A stretch of 64,000 bases of DNA, from NCBI RefSeq assembly GCF_016735115.1, contig NZ_JAERQJ010000011.1, positions 1-64,000 of the forward strand, read 5' to 3'. A program made the position numbers and the translations under genes. The stretch comes from Aquimarina mytili (GTDB lineage Bacteria; Bacteroidota; Bacteroidia; Flavobacteriales; Flavobacteriaceae). Below are positions 17,281-25,803 of this stretch, piece after piece. Numbering within the stretch: position 1 is the stretch's first letter; each line of letters opens with the position of its first letter. The notes beneath the pieces are model-generated. The model did no database searches, was not told the origin of the DNA, and saw only the letters and a program-made list of their open reading frames with translations.

Positions 17281-17475
17281 TTAAATTTCTTCCTGATCTC
17301 TTAAATGCTGTATGTACTGCGCTTTTTGGATCTGAGCTCTTCGCTCTACAGAAGGTTTAGTAAATTGTTGACGTTTACGAAGCTGACGCATCGTTCCTGT
17401 TCTATCGAATTTACGTTTAAAACGTTTTAACGCTCTATCTATATTTTCTCCGTCTTTTACTGGTATAATTAACAT
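17281..17475 (-). CDS. rpsU: 30S ribosomal protein S21 (bS21)
   Basis: This 64-residue basic protein begins MLIIPVKDGENIDRALKRFKRKFDRTG and contains LRKRQQFTKPSVERR. In Bacteroidota ribosomes bS21, together with bS18 and bS6, holds the 3' end of 16S rRNA so that the anti-Shine-Dalgarno sequence is hidden. This gene, unlike its neighbours, carries a full Shine-Dalgarno sequence 6 nt before its ATG, which fits autoregulation by bS21 supply. It heads the rpsU-xerC-hpf unit and has a good sigma-A promoter. Confidence 0.97.
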   Translation of the reverse strand: MLIIPVKDGENIDRALKRFKRKFDRTGTMRQLRKRQQFTKPSVERRAQIQKAQYIQHLRDQEEI

Positions 17476-17481
17476 AGTTGT

Positions 17482-17490
17482 ACCTCCTTT
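17482..17490 (-). promoter_or_regulatory. Strong Shine-Dalgarno sequence of rpsU
   Basis: AAAGGAGGT on the minus strand (17490-17482) ends 6 nt before the rpsU ATG. It is the only full-length SD I see before a gene in this window. It is expected to work only on ribosomes lacking bS21, giving feedback control. Confidence 0.9.
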
Positions 17491-17507
17491 CTTTAAAAAT
17501 TAGGATG

Positions 17508-17537
17508 CAAAGATAATACAATACTGCTATATACAAA
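17508..17537 (-). promoter_or_regulatory. Sigma-A type promoter of rpsU
   Basis: On the minus strand TTTG (17537-17534), an 18-nt spacer and TATCTTTG (17515-17508) match the phylum consensus on both elements. The start would lie about 25 nt before the ATG, just upstream of the Shine-Dalgarno sequence. Confidence 0.7.
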
Positions 17538-17550
17538 GTCTTTTTTACTT

Positions 17551-18930
17551 TTATTTTAAAGACCAAACAGAATACCCTTTTGGTGGCGCCTGAATCTTCA
17601 CCCATCGTCCTCCTTGAGTTACAGGTTCCCAACCTGAACTACCGGTATAATCTTTAATCCTTCTGCTTGACCAATTCGTCTCTACCCATCTTTCTTTCCA
17701 AGAGTTAGAGTTGTTTATATATACGATAAGGCCATTCTTTCCGCCTCCACCATTTCTCTTGGCAATATATTCATCATTATCGGTCCATAGGTTTGTTGTA
17801 CTACCTCCAGCAAGATTATTATGTATCCAGATTAAATTATTTAGTTTATTCTTATCTAACCAATCTTCATAATCCCTATAAAATAATGCAGGATATCCTT
17901 CATGGGTTAATATATATGCATATGCCAAAATCTTATTATTGATAATCTCATCTGTATCATGATTAGCAACAAAGGTTACTGCACGAGAAGCGTTTCTTTT
18001 CCACAACATATCACCACTAAGTGCATTCAAATTATTACCCATAAATGCATCTCTCATTTTATAGTAACATCCAAAATCAAAAGCAGACATTTGTGCTTCA
18101 TTCACCCACCAATTTAGAGTATTAACATTTCCATCCCAATATTCTCCAACTGCAAACCCTCCAACAGCTCTATTAAACTCTCTAGGAACCCAAGGAGCAA
18201 ATCCTTTAACATAATCAAATCTCCAGCCATCAAATTTCATGGTATTCTTATAATACTTTGCTACAGAATTAGATCGTTTCCATAACCAATCCTGAACATA
18301 TGGTTTATTATGACTTAAATCAGGAAATCCACCAAAAAATCCGCTATCTGAACTATATTGATCATTTGGATGAAAATCATATTTTGTTCGATTAAATTTA
18401 CCGGATAAGGGTGTAAATTTTGTGTACGTACTTTTTCCTGCAAACTCATTAGATTCGAGATCACCACCACTATTATGATTTATCACAATATCCGCAATAA
18501 CACTTAATCCGTTATTGTGAGCTCTGGAAATTAATGACTCCAATTCAGACTTTGATCCAAAACGAGTTTCTGTGCTTCCCATTTGATTATACTGACCAAA
18601 ATCATAATAATCAAAAGGGTCATACCCCATTGAAAATGCCCCATTCTGTGCTTTACTCGCTGGCGGTAACCAAATTGCATCGACACCAGCATTGCTCCAT
18701 GAGCTTACTTTACCTTTAATAACATTCCACCAGGTACCTCCCGCCGGGACATCCCAATAAAATGCTTGCATCATCACTCCAGAACCTATTGGTTTTAAAG
18801 CTTTTGATGACACTTGTTCTTGTAAATCACTAGACTCTGATGTTACAGGATCCAAGATTTCGTCCTTACTACAACTTGCAAACAAAAAAGTCAGTGTAAG
18901 AAATCCATAAAAAAGATGATTAATTTTCAT
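17551..18930 (-). CDS. Secreted GH13 alpha-amylase lipoprotein (archaeal-type, GH13_7-like)
   Basis: This 459-residue enzyme hydrolyses internal alpha-1,4 bonds of starch or glycogen. A type II signal peptide ends in the lipobox LFAS-C (Cys 20), so it is a lipoprotein. The four GH13 regions are intact: DIVINH (about 147-152), WRFDYVKG with the nucleophile Asp (about 235-242), GEYWD with the acid/base Glu (about 257-261) and FVANHD (about 318-323). Long stretches such as MQAFYWDVPAGGTWW, YDPFDYYDFGQYNQ and FYRDYEDWLDKNKLNNLIWIH closely recall Thermococcales amylases from memory. The C-terminus is a short beta domain ending GYSVWSLK; no starch-binding domain is seen. Two LacI-type operators lie just upstream. 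It ends 75 nt before rpsU. Confidence 0.93.
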   Translation of the reverse strand: MKINHLFYGFLTLTFLFASCSKDEILDPVTSESSDLQEQVSSKALKPIGSGVMMQAFYWDVPAGGTWWNVIKGKVSSWSNAGVDAIWLPPASKAQNGAFSMGYDPFDYYDFGQYNQMGSTETRFGSKSELESLISRAHNNGLSVIADIVINHNSGGDLESNEFAGKSTYTKFTPLSGKFNRTKYDFHPNDQYSSDSGFFGGFPDLSHNKPYVQDWLWKRSNSVAKYYKNTMKFDGWRFDYVKGFAPWVPREFNRAVGGFAVGEYWDGNVNTLNWWVNEAQMSAFDFGCYYKMRDAFMGNNLNALSGDMLWKRNASRAVTFVANHDTDEIINNKILAYAYILTHEGYPALFYRDYEDWLDKNKLNNLIWIHNNLAGGSTTNLWTDNDEYIAKRNGGGGKNGLIVYINNSNSWKERWVETNWSSRRIKDYTGSSGWEPVTQGGRWVKIQAPPKGYSVWSLK

Positions 18931-18983
18931 AATTACTTAGTGTTTTGTGTTAAATTTTTATCAAATTAAGTATTCTAACACTA

Positions 18984-19021
18984 ACGAAAACGTTTGAAGA
19001 AACACGAAAACGTTTTCGTGT
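18984..19021 (-). promoter_or_regulatory. Double LacI/GalR-family operator upstream of the amylase
   Basis: ACACGAAAACGTTTTCGTGT (19002-19021) is a perfect 20-bp palindrome with the CG-centred core of LacI-family operators. A second, partial copy ACGAAAACGTTT lies at 18984-18995. The two centres are 20 bp apart, about two helical turns, so two dimers would bind the same DNA face. The regulator gene is not in the window; a maltose-type LacI repressor or activator is the likely candidate. Confidence 0.7.
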
Positions 19022-19085
19022 TGATAAAACAATAAGAATCAATATTTATTACAAGTAAAAAGCATTATGATATAGGATTCACATT

Positions 19086-19115
19086 AAAAAAGTGCGGTAA
19101 ATACCGCACTTTTTT
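19086..19115. terminator. Bidirectional terminator after the acyl-CoA dehydrogenase gene
   Basis: A 14-bp perfect stem AAAAAAGTGCGGTA/TACCGCACTTTTTT has a 2-nt AA at the centre. U-tracts flank it on either strand. It ends the acyl-CoA dehydrogenase transcript coming from the right and shields the amylase promoter. Confidence 0.88.
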
Positions 19116-19172
19116 AATTTTAAATCATGTTTTAATAAGAAGAACATAATTACCAAAAACCATAACCAAATT

Positions 19173-20339
19173 TTAGGTCGCCGGTTTATATTCTTTTTTA
19201 TCGATTACGATCTTAGCTATAATTTCTCTTAAAATCTCTGAAGTTCCTCCTCCTATGGGTCCTAATCTACTATCCCTAAACAGTCTGGCGATTGGATATT
19301 CTTCCATATAACCATATCCTCCTAAAAGTTGTAGGCATTTGTAAATAGCCTCGTCTGCCATTTTAGTAGAAAGTAATTTTGACATACTAGCTTCTTTAAC
19401 CACATATTGCCCTTCATCAAGCCTTTTTGTAATGGAGTAATTAAACTCCTTACACATTTCAATTTCGCTGGCCATATCTGCTACCGAATGTCTCAGCGCC
19501 TGAAATTTATCAATGGTTTTACCAAAAGCTTCTCGCTCTGACATATACTTTATGGTATACTCTAAGGCATATTCTGCTCTGGCATGGGCATTAACCCCCA
19601 TAATCAATCTTTCTAAAGCAAAATGTTGCATAATGTATGAGAATCCTTTGTTTTCTTCTCCCATTAAATTTTGTGCCGGTATTTTCACATTATCAAAAGC
19701 GATCTCACCTGTATCTGAAGCTCTCCAACCCAACTTGTCTAGTTTAGTCGCAGAAACTCCAGGAGTATCACGATCAACTACAAAAATGCTAATTCCTTTA
19801 TTCCCTAACTTTGGATCAGTTTTAGCGGCTATTACCAAATAATCACTGTATACTCCATTGGTAATAAAGGTCTTTGAACCATTAATCACATAATGATCTC
19901 CTTCTTTAACAGCAGTAGTTTTCATACCTGCAACATCAGAACCTCCAAAAGGTTCTGTTATAGCAAGACATCCTATTTTCTCTCCAGATATACTGGGTGT
20001 AAGGTACTCTTGTTTAATTCTATGATCACCTTCTTTATTAATATGTGTCATAGCTAAATAAGCATGAGCCCATATAGCCGCTGCAAAACCACCAGAATGT
20101 ATTCTCTGCAGTTCTTCTAACAAGATAACGGTATAAAAAAGATCCAATCCAAGTCCTCCATATTCTTCAGGATACGCAATACCGAAATACCCCATCTCAC
20201 CAAATTTTTCCCAAATAAATCGATCAATTGATCCAGACTTTTCCCATTTTTCGATATGTGGAACTACTTCTTTTTTAAGAAACTCTCTAAGGCTTTGCCT
20301 AAATAATTCGTGCTCTTCTGTAAAATACATACTATTCAT
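19173..20339 (-). CDS. Acyl-CoA dehydrogenase (long-chain/isovaleryl-type active site)
   Basis: This 388-residue FAD flavoenzyme oxidises an acyl-CoA at the alpha-beta bond. The FAD and substrate motifs CLAITEPFGGSDVAGM and KTFITNG and the C-terminal QLLGGYGYMEEYPIARLFRD are clear. The usual catalytic Glu of short/medium-chain enzymes (in the YEGT motif) is replaced by Gly (GPIGGGTSEI). A Glu in FALERL near residue 245 matches the helix-G base of long-chain and isovaleryl enzymes, so activity is probably kept. It is monocistronic, with a terminator behind it. Start M1 or M4 is possible. The exact substrate cannot be decided from sequence. Confidence 0.9.
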   Translation of the reverse strand: MNSMYFTEEHELFRQSLREFLKKEVVPHIEKWEKSGSIDRFIWEKFGEMGYFGIAYPEEYGGLGLDLFYTVILLEELQRIHSGGFAAAIWAHAYLAMTHINKEGDHRIKQEYLTPSISGEKIGCLAITEPFGGSDVAGMKTTAVKEGDHYVINGSKTFITNGVYSDYLVIAAKTDPKLGNKGISIFVVDRDTPGVSATKLDKLGWRASDTGEIAFDNVKIPAQNLMGEENKGFSYIMQHFALERLIMGVNAHARAEYALEYTIKYMSEREAFGKTIDKFQALRHSVADMASEIEMCKEFNYSITKRLDEGQYVVKEASMSKLLSTKMADEAIYKCLQLLGGYGYMEEYPIARLFRDSRLGPIGGGTSEILREIIAKIVIDKKEYKPAT

Positions 20340-20479
20340 ATGATAACTTTTGCTTTTGTAGTTAGCATATTACCATGTATAATGACAAATCAATACTGAT
20401 GTAACTTTTTTATCGAATTGATAGTTTTTAGTTAACATTTTTAAGATTTCTCAAAATTCACAGCAATTTTTTCCGATTA

Positions 20480-21355
20480 TTAATTTAATGTCAAATATAA
20501 AGCTATTCTATCTATTTTTTCTAAAGAAAAACCGTCGATTTTTTCTAATTCTTTAAAACTGGAAATAGAACCATTTTTCTTTATATAATCTTTTATTTCT
20601 AAAACTGTTTCAAAAGTAAAATAAGGTACCTCGATAAGCTCATTTACAGATGCTGTATTTATATTTACTTTTTTGATCTGTTTTGGAGTTTTTACTGTAA
20701 ACAGAGATAACATTTTTTTTCTCTGGTGATCATATAATCCAGAAACATCTTTAAGCTGTATATCTCCAACAAAACCACCAAGTTTATTTCTATACCTAAT
20801 AATTCGTTCTGCGATAAAATCTGGTACGTTCACTTTTTCTTGAAGTTGTTGCGCCGTCACCCTATTCAAGTCCTCTTTTTGGGCATATGTTTTTATCGGA
20901 TATTTTCTACGAGCATATTGTTTATAGGTAACCTCATTTTTTTTCCATTCAGGAAATTTGAACAGCGGAGAGATTAGTGCAAGAAGAGAATCCGAAACTT
21001 TTGTTACATTCTTAAAATCTGAAACAGAATTGATCCATTTATTTTTCTCTCTATATGCAAAGAGTCGATCTAATTGTTGTGTGGAAAGGCCGAGTTGATA
21101 TCCCTTATGATCCGAAATAAAATTAGGATTGAAAGGTTTAGGTTGATACACTTTTTTTTCTAGACTTGTTACTAATTTTAAGGAATCTACCTGGTTTTGA
21201 AACTCTGTCAACTCAACAAAACTCTGTTCCAGTGTTGTAGGTTTCGGATAAAAGTAATATCCAAAAACACTAAGTAACAACACTATTGATAAAAGAAAAA
21301 TCCCATTTCGGAAACGTGAATGTATCTCGAAATGGGATTTAATATTTTTCATCAA
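20480..21355 (-). CDS. ComEA-like helix-hairpin-helix protein, membrane anchored
   Basis: This 291-residue protein has one N-terminal membrane segment (about residues 17-34). It then carries several HhH units: LDRLFAYREKNKWINSVSDFKNVTKVSD, LQEKVNVPDFIAERIIRYRNKLGGFVGDIQLKDVSG and KVNINTASVNELIEVPYFTFETVLEIKDY (named only by family). The NINTA motif is the hallmark of ComEA-type DNA-binding proteins. A role in periplasmic DNA binding or uptake is possible but the flavobacterial family is poorly studied. The gene begins 7 nt after the end of the AGCS symporter gene and is likely co-transcribed with it. Confidence 0.85.
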   Translation of the reverse strand: MMKNIKSHFEIHSRFRNGIFLLSIVLLLSVFGYYFYPKPTTLEQSFVELTEFQNQVDSLKLVTSLEKKVYQPKPFNPNFISDHKGYQLGLSTQQLDRLFAYREKNKWINSVSDFKNVTKVSDSLLALISPLFKFPEWKKNEVTYKQYARRKYPIKTYAQKEDLNRVTAQQLQEKVNVPDFIAERIIRYRNKLGGFVGDIQLKDVSGLYDHQRKKMLSLFTVKTPKQIKKVNINTASVNELIEVPYFTFETVLEIKDYIKKNGSISSFKELEKIDGFSLEKIDRIALYLTLN

Positions 21356-21362
21356 TCTATAC

Positions 21363-22967
21363 TTATTTCTGAGAAGCTTTTATTGCTGCAAAATACCTTG
21401 CTAATTGTTTCTTAACTACAGGGAATAAGAAATACAATCCAATCATATTAGGGAACACCATAGCAAAAATCATGGCATCAGAGAAATCCCAAATTGATTT
21501 CATACTCGCAGCTGCACCAATCACAACAAATGTTAAGAATAATAATTTATACACTAAATCAGCTTTCTTTCCTCTACCAAATAAAAACTTCCAGGATTGT
21601 AGCCCATAATATGACCATGATATCATTGTTGATACTGCAAAAAGAACAACAGCAATAGTTAAAAACACATTAGAGAATGGAATATATTTGGCAAATGCTT
21701 TTTGGGTTATCCCAGCACCTTCGTATGAAACACCGTCTATAATAACAGCACCACTACCATCGCCTCCATATGCAAACGCTCCTTCAGAATTGAAAATAAT
21801 AATTACCAATGCTGTCATCGTACAGATTACTACTGTATCAATAAATGGCTCTAATAATGCTACTAATCCTTCTGAAGCCGAGTATTTTGTTTTAACAGCA
21901 GAGTGAGCAATAGATGCCGATCCTGCACCTGCTTCGTTAGAAAACGCTGCTCTTTTAAATCCTACTAACAATACCCCAATAACTCCACCAACTCCTATTG
22001 CTTTAGGATTAAAAGCTTCGGTTATAATCATTCCAATAGCATCATCTATAAAAGAGAAATTACTAAAAATAATATATAGACATGCAATGATATAAAGCAA
22101 TGCCATAAAAGGAACCACTTTTTCAGTAACGGATGCAATTCTTTTAATTCCACCGATAATAATGATTCCAACTAAAATCGCCAGGATAATACCAATCCAA
22201 AATCCAGCTGCTGTACTTTCCAAACCTAATAGTTCTTTTAAAACTACCGTGGCCTGGTTTGATTGTGCAGCATTACCTCCACCAAATGAACCACCAATAC
22301 AAAAGATTGCAAAAATTACGGCTGCAATTTTACCGAGCCAAACAAATCCCTTTTCTTTAAGCCCTTTACTTAAATAATACATAGGACCACCATACACGGT
22401 TCCATCTTCTCCTACATCTCTATATTGTACACCAAGAGTACATTCTACAAATTTTGTTGACATCCCTAGTAATCCACAAATAATCATCCAAAATGTAGCT
22501 CCAGGCCCTCCTAAGGCTATTGCTAAGGCAACACCTGCAATGTTACCGTTACCAACGGTTCCCGATACTGCCGTTGCCAATGCCTGAAAATGCGAAACTT
22601 CTCCTTCTTTAGATTCGTCACGTATTGTATCTTTAATGTCTCCTTCTACTATATTTACTTCTGGGTTTCCTTCAATTCCGTGCCCTTCAACATCATCATA
22701 CTTTCCTCTAACCACATTAATTGCTTTTGCAAAGTATCTAATATTAGGGAAACCAAAATAAATAGTAAAAAACAAGGCACTTAACACCAACAATATTAAA
22801 ACAAATGGTGTACCTCCAATGGTAAAGAAAATTACACTAGAGAAAAAATCTGAAACAGGCTTAAACCCTTCATCTATAATTTGATCGAGGCCTTTTTCTG
22901 CGGTTTCTTGTGCAACTGTTAAAAATGGAAGTGTGAGTGCTAAAATTGAAAGAAGAATTCTCTTCAT
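21363..22967 (-). CDS. AGCS-family sodium:alanine/glycine symporter
   Basis: This is a 534-residue polytopic membrane protein with a signal-like start MKRILLSILALTLPFLTVAQ and about ten hydrophobic segments. Family marks are HFQALATAVSGTVGNGNIAGVALAI, GGPGATFWMIICGLLGMSTKFVE, YGGPMYYL and RAAFSNEAGAGSASIAHSA (quoted as separate pieces). It imports alanine or glycine with sodium. A hydrophilic insertion (about residues 90-120) is unusual relative to the shortest family members. The next gene downstream is the HhH protein, 7 nt away. Confidence 0.93.
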   Translation of the reverse strand: MKRILLSILALTLPFLTVAQETAEKGLDQIIDEGFKPVSDFFSSVIFFTIGGTPFVLILLVLSALFFTIYFGFPNIRYFAKAINVVRGKYDDVEGHGIEGNPEVNIVEGDIKDTIRDESKEGEVSHFQALATAVSGTVGNGNIAGVALAIALGGPGATFWMIICGLLGMSTKFVECTLGVQYRDVGEDGTVYGGPMYYLSKGLKEKGFVWLGKIAAVIFAIFCIGGSFGGGNAAQSNQATVVLKELLGLESTAAGFWIGIILAILVGIIIIGGIKRIASVTEKVVPFMALLYIIACLYIIFSNFSFIDDAIGMIITEAFNPKAIGVGGVIGVLLVGFKRAAFSNEAGAGSASIAHSAVKTKYSASEGLVALLEPFIDTVVICTMTALVIIIFNSEGAFAYGGDGSGAVIIDGVSYEGAGITQKAFAKYIPFSNVFLTIAVVLFAVSTMISWSYYGLQSWKFLFGRGKKADLVYKLLFLTFVVIGAAASMKSIWDFSDAMIFAMVFPNMIGLYFLFPVVKKQLARYFAAIKASQK

Positions 22968-23048
22968 GATTATGTGAGTTAATTGAATTTAGTTATTAAG
23001 AAGCCAGCAAGATGCTAAAAAAAACGGTTGTGTACAATTTTTAAAGAG

Positions 23049-24083
23049 TTAAATGTTCGGTAATTGTTGAATATTGAACTCTTTATTTAACAGATTAATC
23101 TGTTCGGGACGACCAAGAACAACAATCTTAGAACCGGGTCTTAGAAGTGTGTCGGCTTCGGGATTTACAATATATTCTCCTTCTGGAGATTTATACCCAA
23201 TAATTGTACATCCGGTTCTGGATCGCATATCTATATTGCGAATTGTTCTTTCTTCGAGATCATCAAATAGTTCTTCAAAAGATACTTCCTCGATATTTAT
23301 AGATCGCTTGCCTACAATGGAAAGGTTATCTAAAAATTCAATTAAATCAGGAACCACAACTAAAGATGCCATGTGGTCTCCTCCTATTCTATCGGGCATT
23401 ATTACATTATCTGCACCCGCTAGTCTTATTTTTTTATAAGAAGCATCTTGAGATGCTCTGCTTATTATCTTTAGACTTTTATTTATTTGTCTTGCAGAAA
23501 GTACTATAAATAGATTATCTGCATCTTCGGGTAATGTACATATCAAACAGGTGGCATTTTTAATCCCAGCTTTAATTAAAACCTCATCTTCGGTAGCATT
23601 ACCTTTCAAAAAAAGTAATTCTCCATTTTGATATCGCTCAATAATCGCTTCATCCTTTTCTATAATAATAAAAGGTTTATCATATGCCATAAGTTTAGCT
23701 GCAGCTTGTTTTCCATTGCGCCCATAACCAATTATGATGATATGATTTTGAATCTGATGTATCATTTTTTGTGTTTTTCTTAATTGCACTCTTTTAGGAT
23801 CATTTTTACTTACAATATACTCTGTAATTACAGAAACCGAATAGGCAAAGATGGCGACACTGGTAGAGATCAGAAATACTGTAAAGAGTTTTCCTTGATC
23901 ATCTAGGGGTTGAACTTCTTCAAAACCAACTGTAGTCATAGTAATAACAGTCATATACAAAGCATCTACCCATGAATAATCTGAAAAGAACCGGAATCCT
24001 AATACTCCGATAGAAATTACAATAATCAATAAAATTAGTGCAATATATATTCTAGGTCTTCCCCAATTGTAAATTCTTATCAT
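23049..24083 (-). CDS. Two-TM potassium channel with RCK (TrkA-N/TrkA-C) domain
   Basis: This 344-residue protein has two membrane helices (about 10-31 and 66-87) around a pore loop TMTTVGFEEV (residues 48-57). A Rossmann RCK domain follows with IIIIGYGRNGKQAA and a terminal TrkA-C domain ending GSKIVVLGRPEQINLL. The selectivity filter reads TVGFEE instead of TVGYGD; GF filters occur in other bacterial channels and the Glu pair is a variant I have seen in this phylum. It probably conducts K+ under nucleotide or Ca2+ gating. Its start overlaps the stop of the PspC-like gene by 4 nt, so the two are translationally coupled. Confidence 0.9.
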   Translation of the reverse strand: MIRIYNWGRPRIYIALILLIIVISIGVLGFRFFSDYSWVDALYMTVITMTTVGFEEVQPLDDQGKLFTVFLISTSVAIFAYSVSVITEYIVSKNDPKRVQLRKTQKMIHQIQNHIIIIGYGRNGKQAAAKLMAYDKPFIIIEKDEAIIERYQNGELLFLKGNATEDEVLIKAGIKNATCLICTLPEDADNLFIVLSARQINKSLKIISRASQDASYKKIRLAGADNVIMPDRIGGDHMASLVVVPDLIEFLDNLSIVGKRSINIEEVSFEELFDDLEERTIRNIDMRSRTGCTIIGYKSPEGEYIVNPEADTLLRPGSKIVVLGRPEQINLLNKEFNIQQLPNI

Positions 24084-24301
24084 AGATCAAATACAGAAGT
24101 TCGTTTGGTATACACCAAATCTTTAAGTTTTAACCAAAATGCCATATTAAGGTATATCACAAAACCCAAACCTACCGTTGCAAAGGTCAAATAAATAAAG
24201 AACAAACGTACATTTTTTGCCCGCATACCAAACCTATCTGCCAATCTTGCAGATACATAAAATCCATTACGCTCTAAAAAGTGTCTTAGGTTATATAACA
24301 T
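24080..24301 (-). CDS. Small PspC-domain-like membrane protein
   Basis: This 73-residue protein matches the PspC domain layout: NGFYVSARLADRFGMRAKNVRLFFIYLTFATVG followed by one hydrophobic helix (about residues 36-57) and LNMAFWLKLKDL. PspC domains occur in phage-shock responses, but the minimal form here may simply be a membrane partner of the coupled K+ channel. It lies 29 nt after DUF2851 and overlaps the channel gene by 4 nt. Confidence 0.75.
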   Translation of the reverse strand: MLYNLRHFLERNGFYVSARLADRFGMRAKNVRLFFIYLTFATVGLGFVIYLNMAFWLKLKDLVYTKRTSVFDL

Positions 24302-24330
24302 ACCGCAAAATAATTATATTATCCTAAACT

Positions 24331-25617
24331 TCAATCTTGATTCAATAAATAATTCCCAATTGCACATTTAAGACACGCTTTTTGATCACAGTAATTATTT
24401 TTGAGCTGAATCATTGCCTGAGAATGTATAGCGTTATTAATGGGTATTTTTAAAGAAATAAAATGATCAGTAATAGTATTCTTCTCATAAGATACCTGAG
24501 ACAGTAATTCAAACACTTCTTCTTCTGGATTTTTGCCTTGACTTTTGGCATATATAAATTTGATTGGAATTACCGTATTAATTAGAATAAGATCTATAAA
24601 TGATTGTGTTATTCTTTTTTTTCTTGGATACGACTCTTTTTCAAATGTATAATGGTTTTTCCAAAAATCACTTGTATCTACTTGAAAAAGGTCATAAAAA
24701 TCTTCGATATTTGTTGTTTGAATAACAGTATTAAAAAGGTGTTGATGACTAAAATATAATTTAGCCAATTGTGCCAAACGAATTGTTGGAAAATTTGATG
24801 GTCTTAATCTGAAGAATTGAGAAGGCAAAACCCCTGTATTATTTAACTGAAACTTGTTTTTCAAAAATCCATACTCTTCTTTCAGTTTTCTTGAGTAAGC
24901 AGTTTCATTCTTAACCATTAGTAAATCTGCTTGCCCTAAGAATAATGCTTCTAACCTGTTCAAACTCTCACAACATTTCTGAACTACAGAAAAATCAAAA
25001 GAATGAGAAAGGCTTAAGAACGCTTCTCCATTGATTTTTAGTCCAAAATTTTTTGCTAAAAGTTTAAAAAAAACAGCTTCCCAATTATTTGAAGAATTCT
25101 GTAATAATTCCAGAATCAAAATCGATTTCTGTTCTAGTCTTTCTATATACAGTCTTTCTTTCCAATTAGACATTACAAAACTTGAAACTTTTGGTAATTG
25201 TTTTTCACATTGTACCCAATTATAATGATGAGTATTAAAAAGTGTATGATACCGTTTTAATGTAAGTTTAGGTATATAGTCCTTTAGTTGTAGAGTCGGT
25301 ATCATTGTATTGTCCCTTCTAAAAATTTCAGTATCATCCTCCCAAACCACATGTAAAATCACATTATCATAAGAAGGATCATTTTCATGATTATGAACAT
25401 ACCAATCGCTAGATTTATAATGAACCTCAACATTTCCGGCCCATTTTTGGTCTTCTATACTCATCTGGGCATTAAAGAAATCAGGACCCGAGTTTTCCGT
25501 ATTATGAACTCCCGCATGTCGTAAAACAATCTTTTGTTGATGTGTTGTTTTTAAATTAGAGAGTTCAAATTTTTTATGTTTCCATAAATATTGAAGAAAA
25601 TCTTCATTCATTACCAT
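24331..25617 (-). CDS. DUF2851 family protein
   Basis: This is a 428-residue soluble protein with the family opening MNEDFLQYLWKHKKF, then HTENSGPDFFNAQMSIEDQKWAGNVEVHYKSSDWY and HDNDPSYDNVILHVVWE-like segments (HENDPSYDNVILHVVWE here). The C-terminus has CDQKACLKCAIGNYLL with clustered cysteines. The function is unknown. The nuclease-like look of the N-terminal half (GNVEVHYKSSDW resembles a GxVExH...S.W restriction-fold core) is my inference. It heads the DUF2851-PspC-K+ channel unit. ATG 25617 or the second Met (two codons later) could be the start. Confidence 0.85.
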   Translation of the reverse strand: MVMNEDFLQYLWKHKKFELSNLKTTHQQKIVLRHAGVHNTENSGPDFFNAQMSIEDQKWAGNVEVHYKSSDWYVHNHENDPSYDNVILHVVWEDDTEIFRRDNTMIPTLQLKDYIPKLTLKRYHTLFNTHHYNWVQCEKQLPKVSSFVMSNWKERLYIERLEQKSILILELLQNSSNNWEAVFFKLLAKNFGLKINGEAFLSLSHSFDFSVVQKCCESLNRLEALFLGQADLLMVKNETAYSRKLKEEYGFLKNKFQLNNTGVLPSQFFRLRPSNFPTIRLAQLAKLYFSHQHLFNTVIQTTNIEDFYDLFQVDTSDFWKNHYTFEKESYPRKKRITQSFIDLILINTVIPIKFIYAKSQGKNPEEEVFELLSQVSYEKNTITDHFISLKIPINNAIHSQAMIQLKNNYCDQKACLKCAIGNYLLNQD

Positions 25618-25803
25618 TATACATTATTTAGTTATTATAATACCTGCTGTGTAGAAAGCAGAATAAACTATTAATGTTTTTGGGTAGGAAGAAAAATTCG
25701 CAATAGCTTATCTCAAATATTTGCTGAAAATAATAAAATTTATTCTAATCTTGTAAGCTTATCATTATACTATAGACAAAACATAACCAATATATTAAGT
25801 CAC

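Noticed and set aside
19230..19260. Dead acyl-CoA dehydrogenase (Glu to Gly in the YEGT motif)
   Set aside because: A Glu in the FALERL helix matches the alternative catalytic base of long-chain/isovaleryl enzymes.
23920..23935. Non-functional K+ channel because of the TVGFEE filter
   Set aside because: GF filters are found in working bacterial channels, and the rest of the protein is intact.
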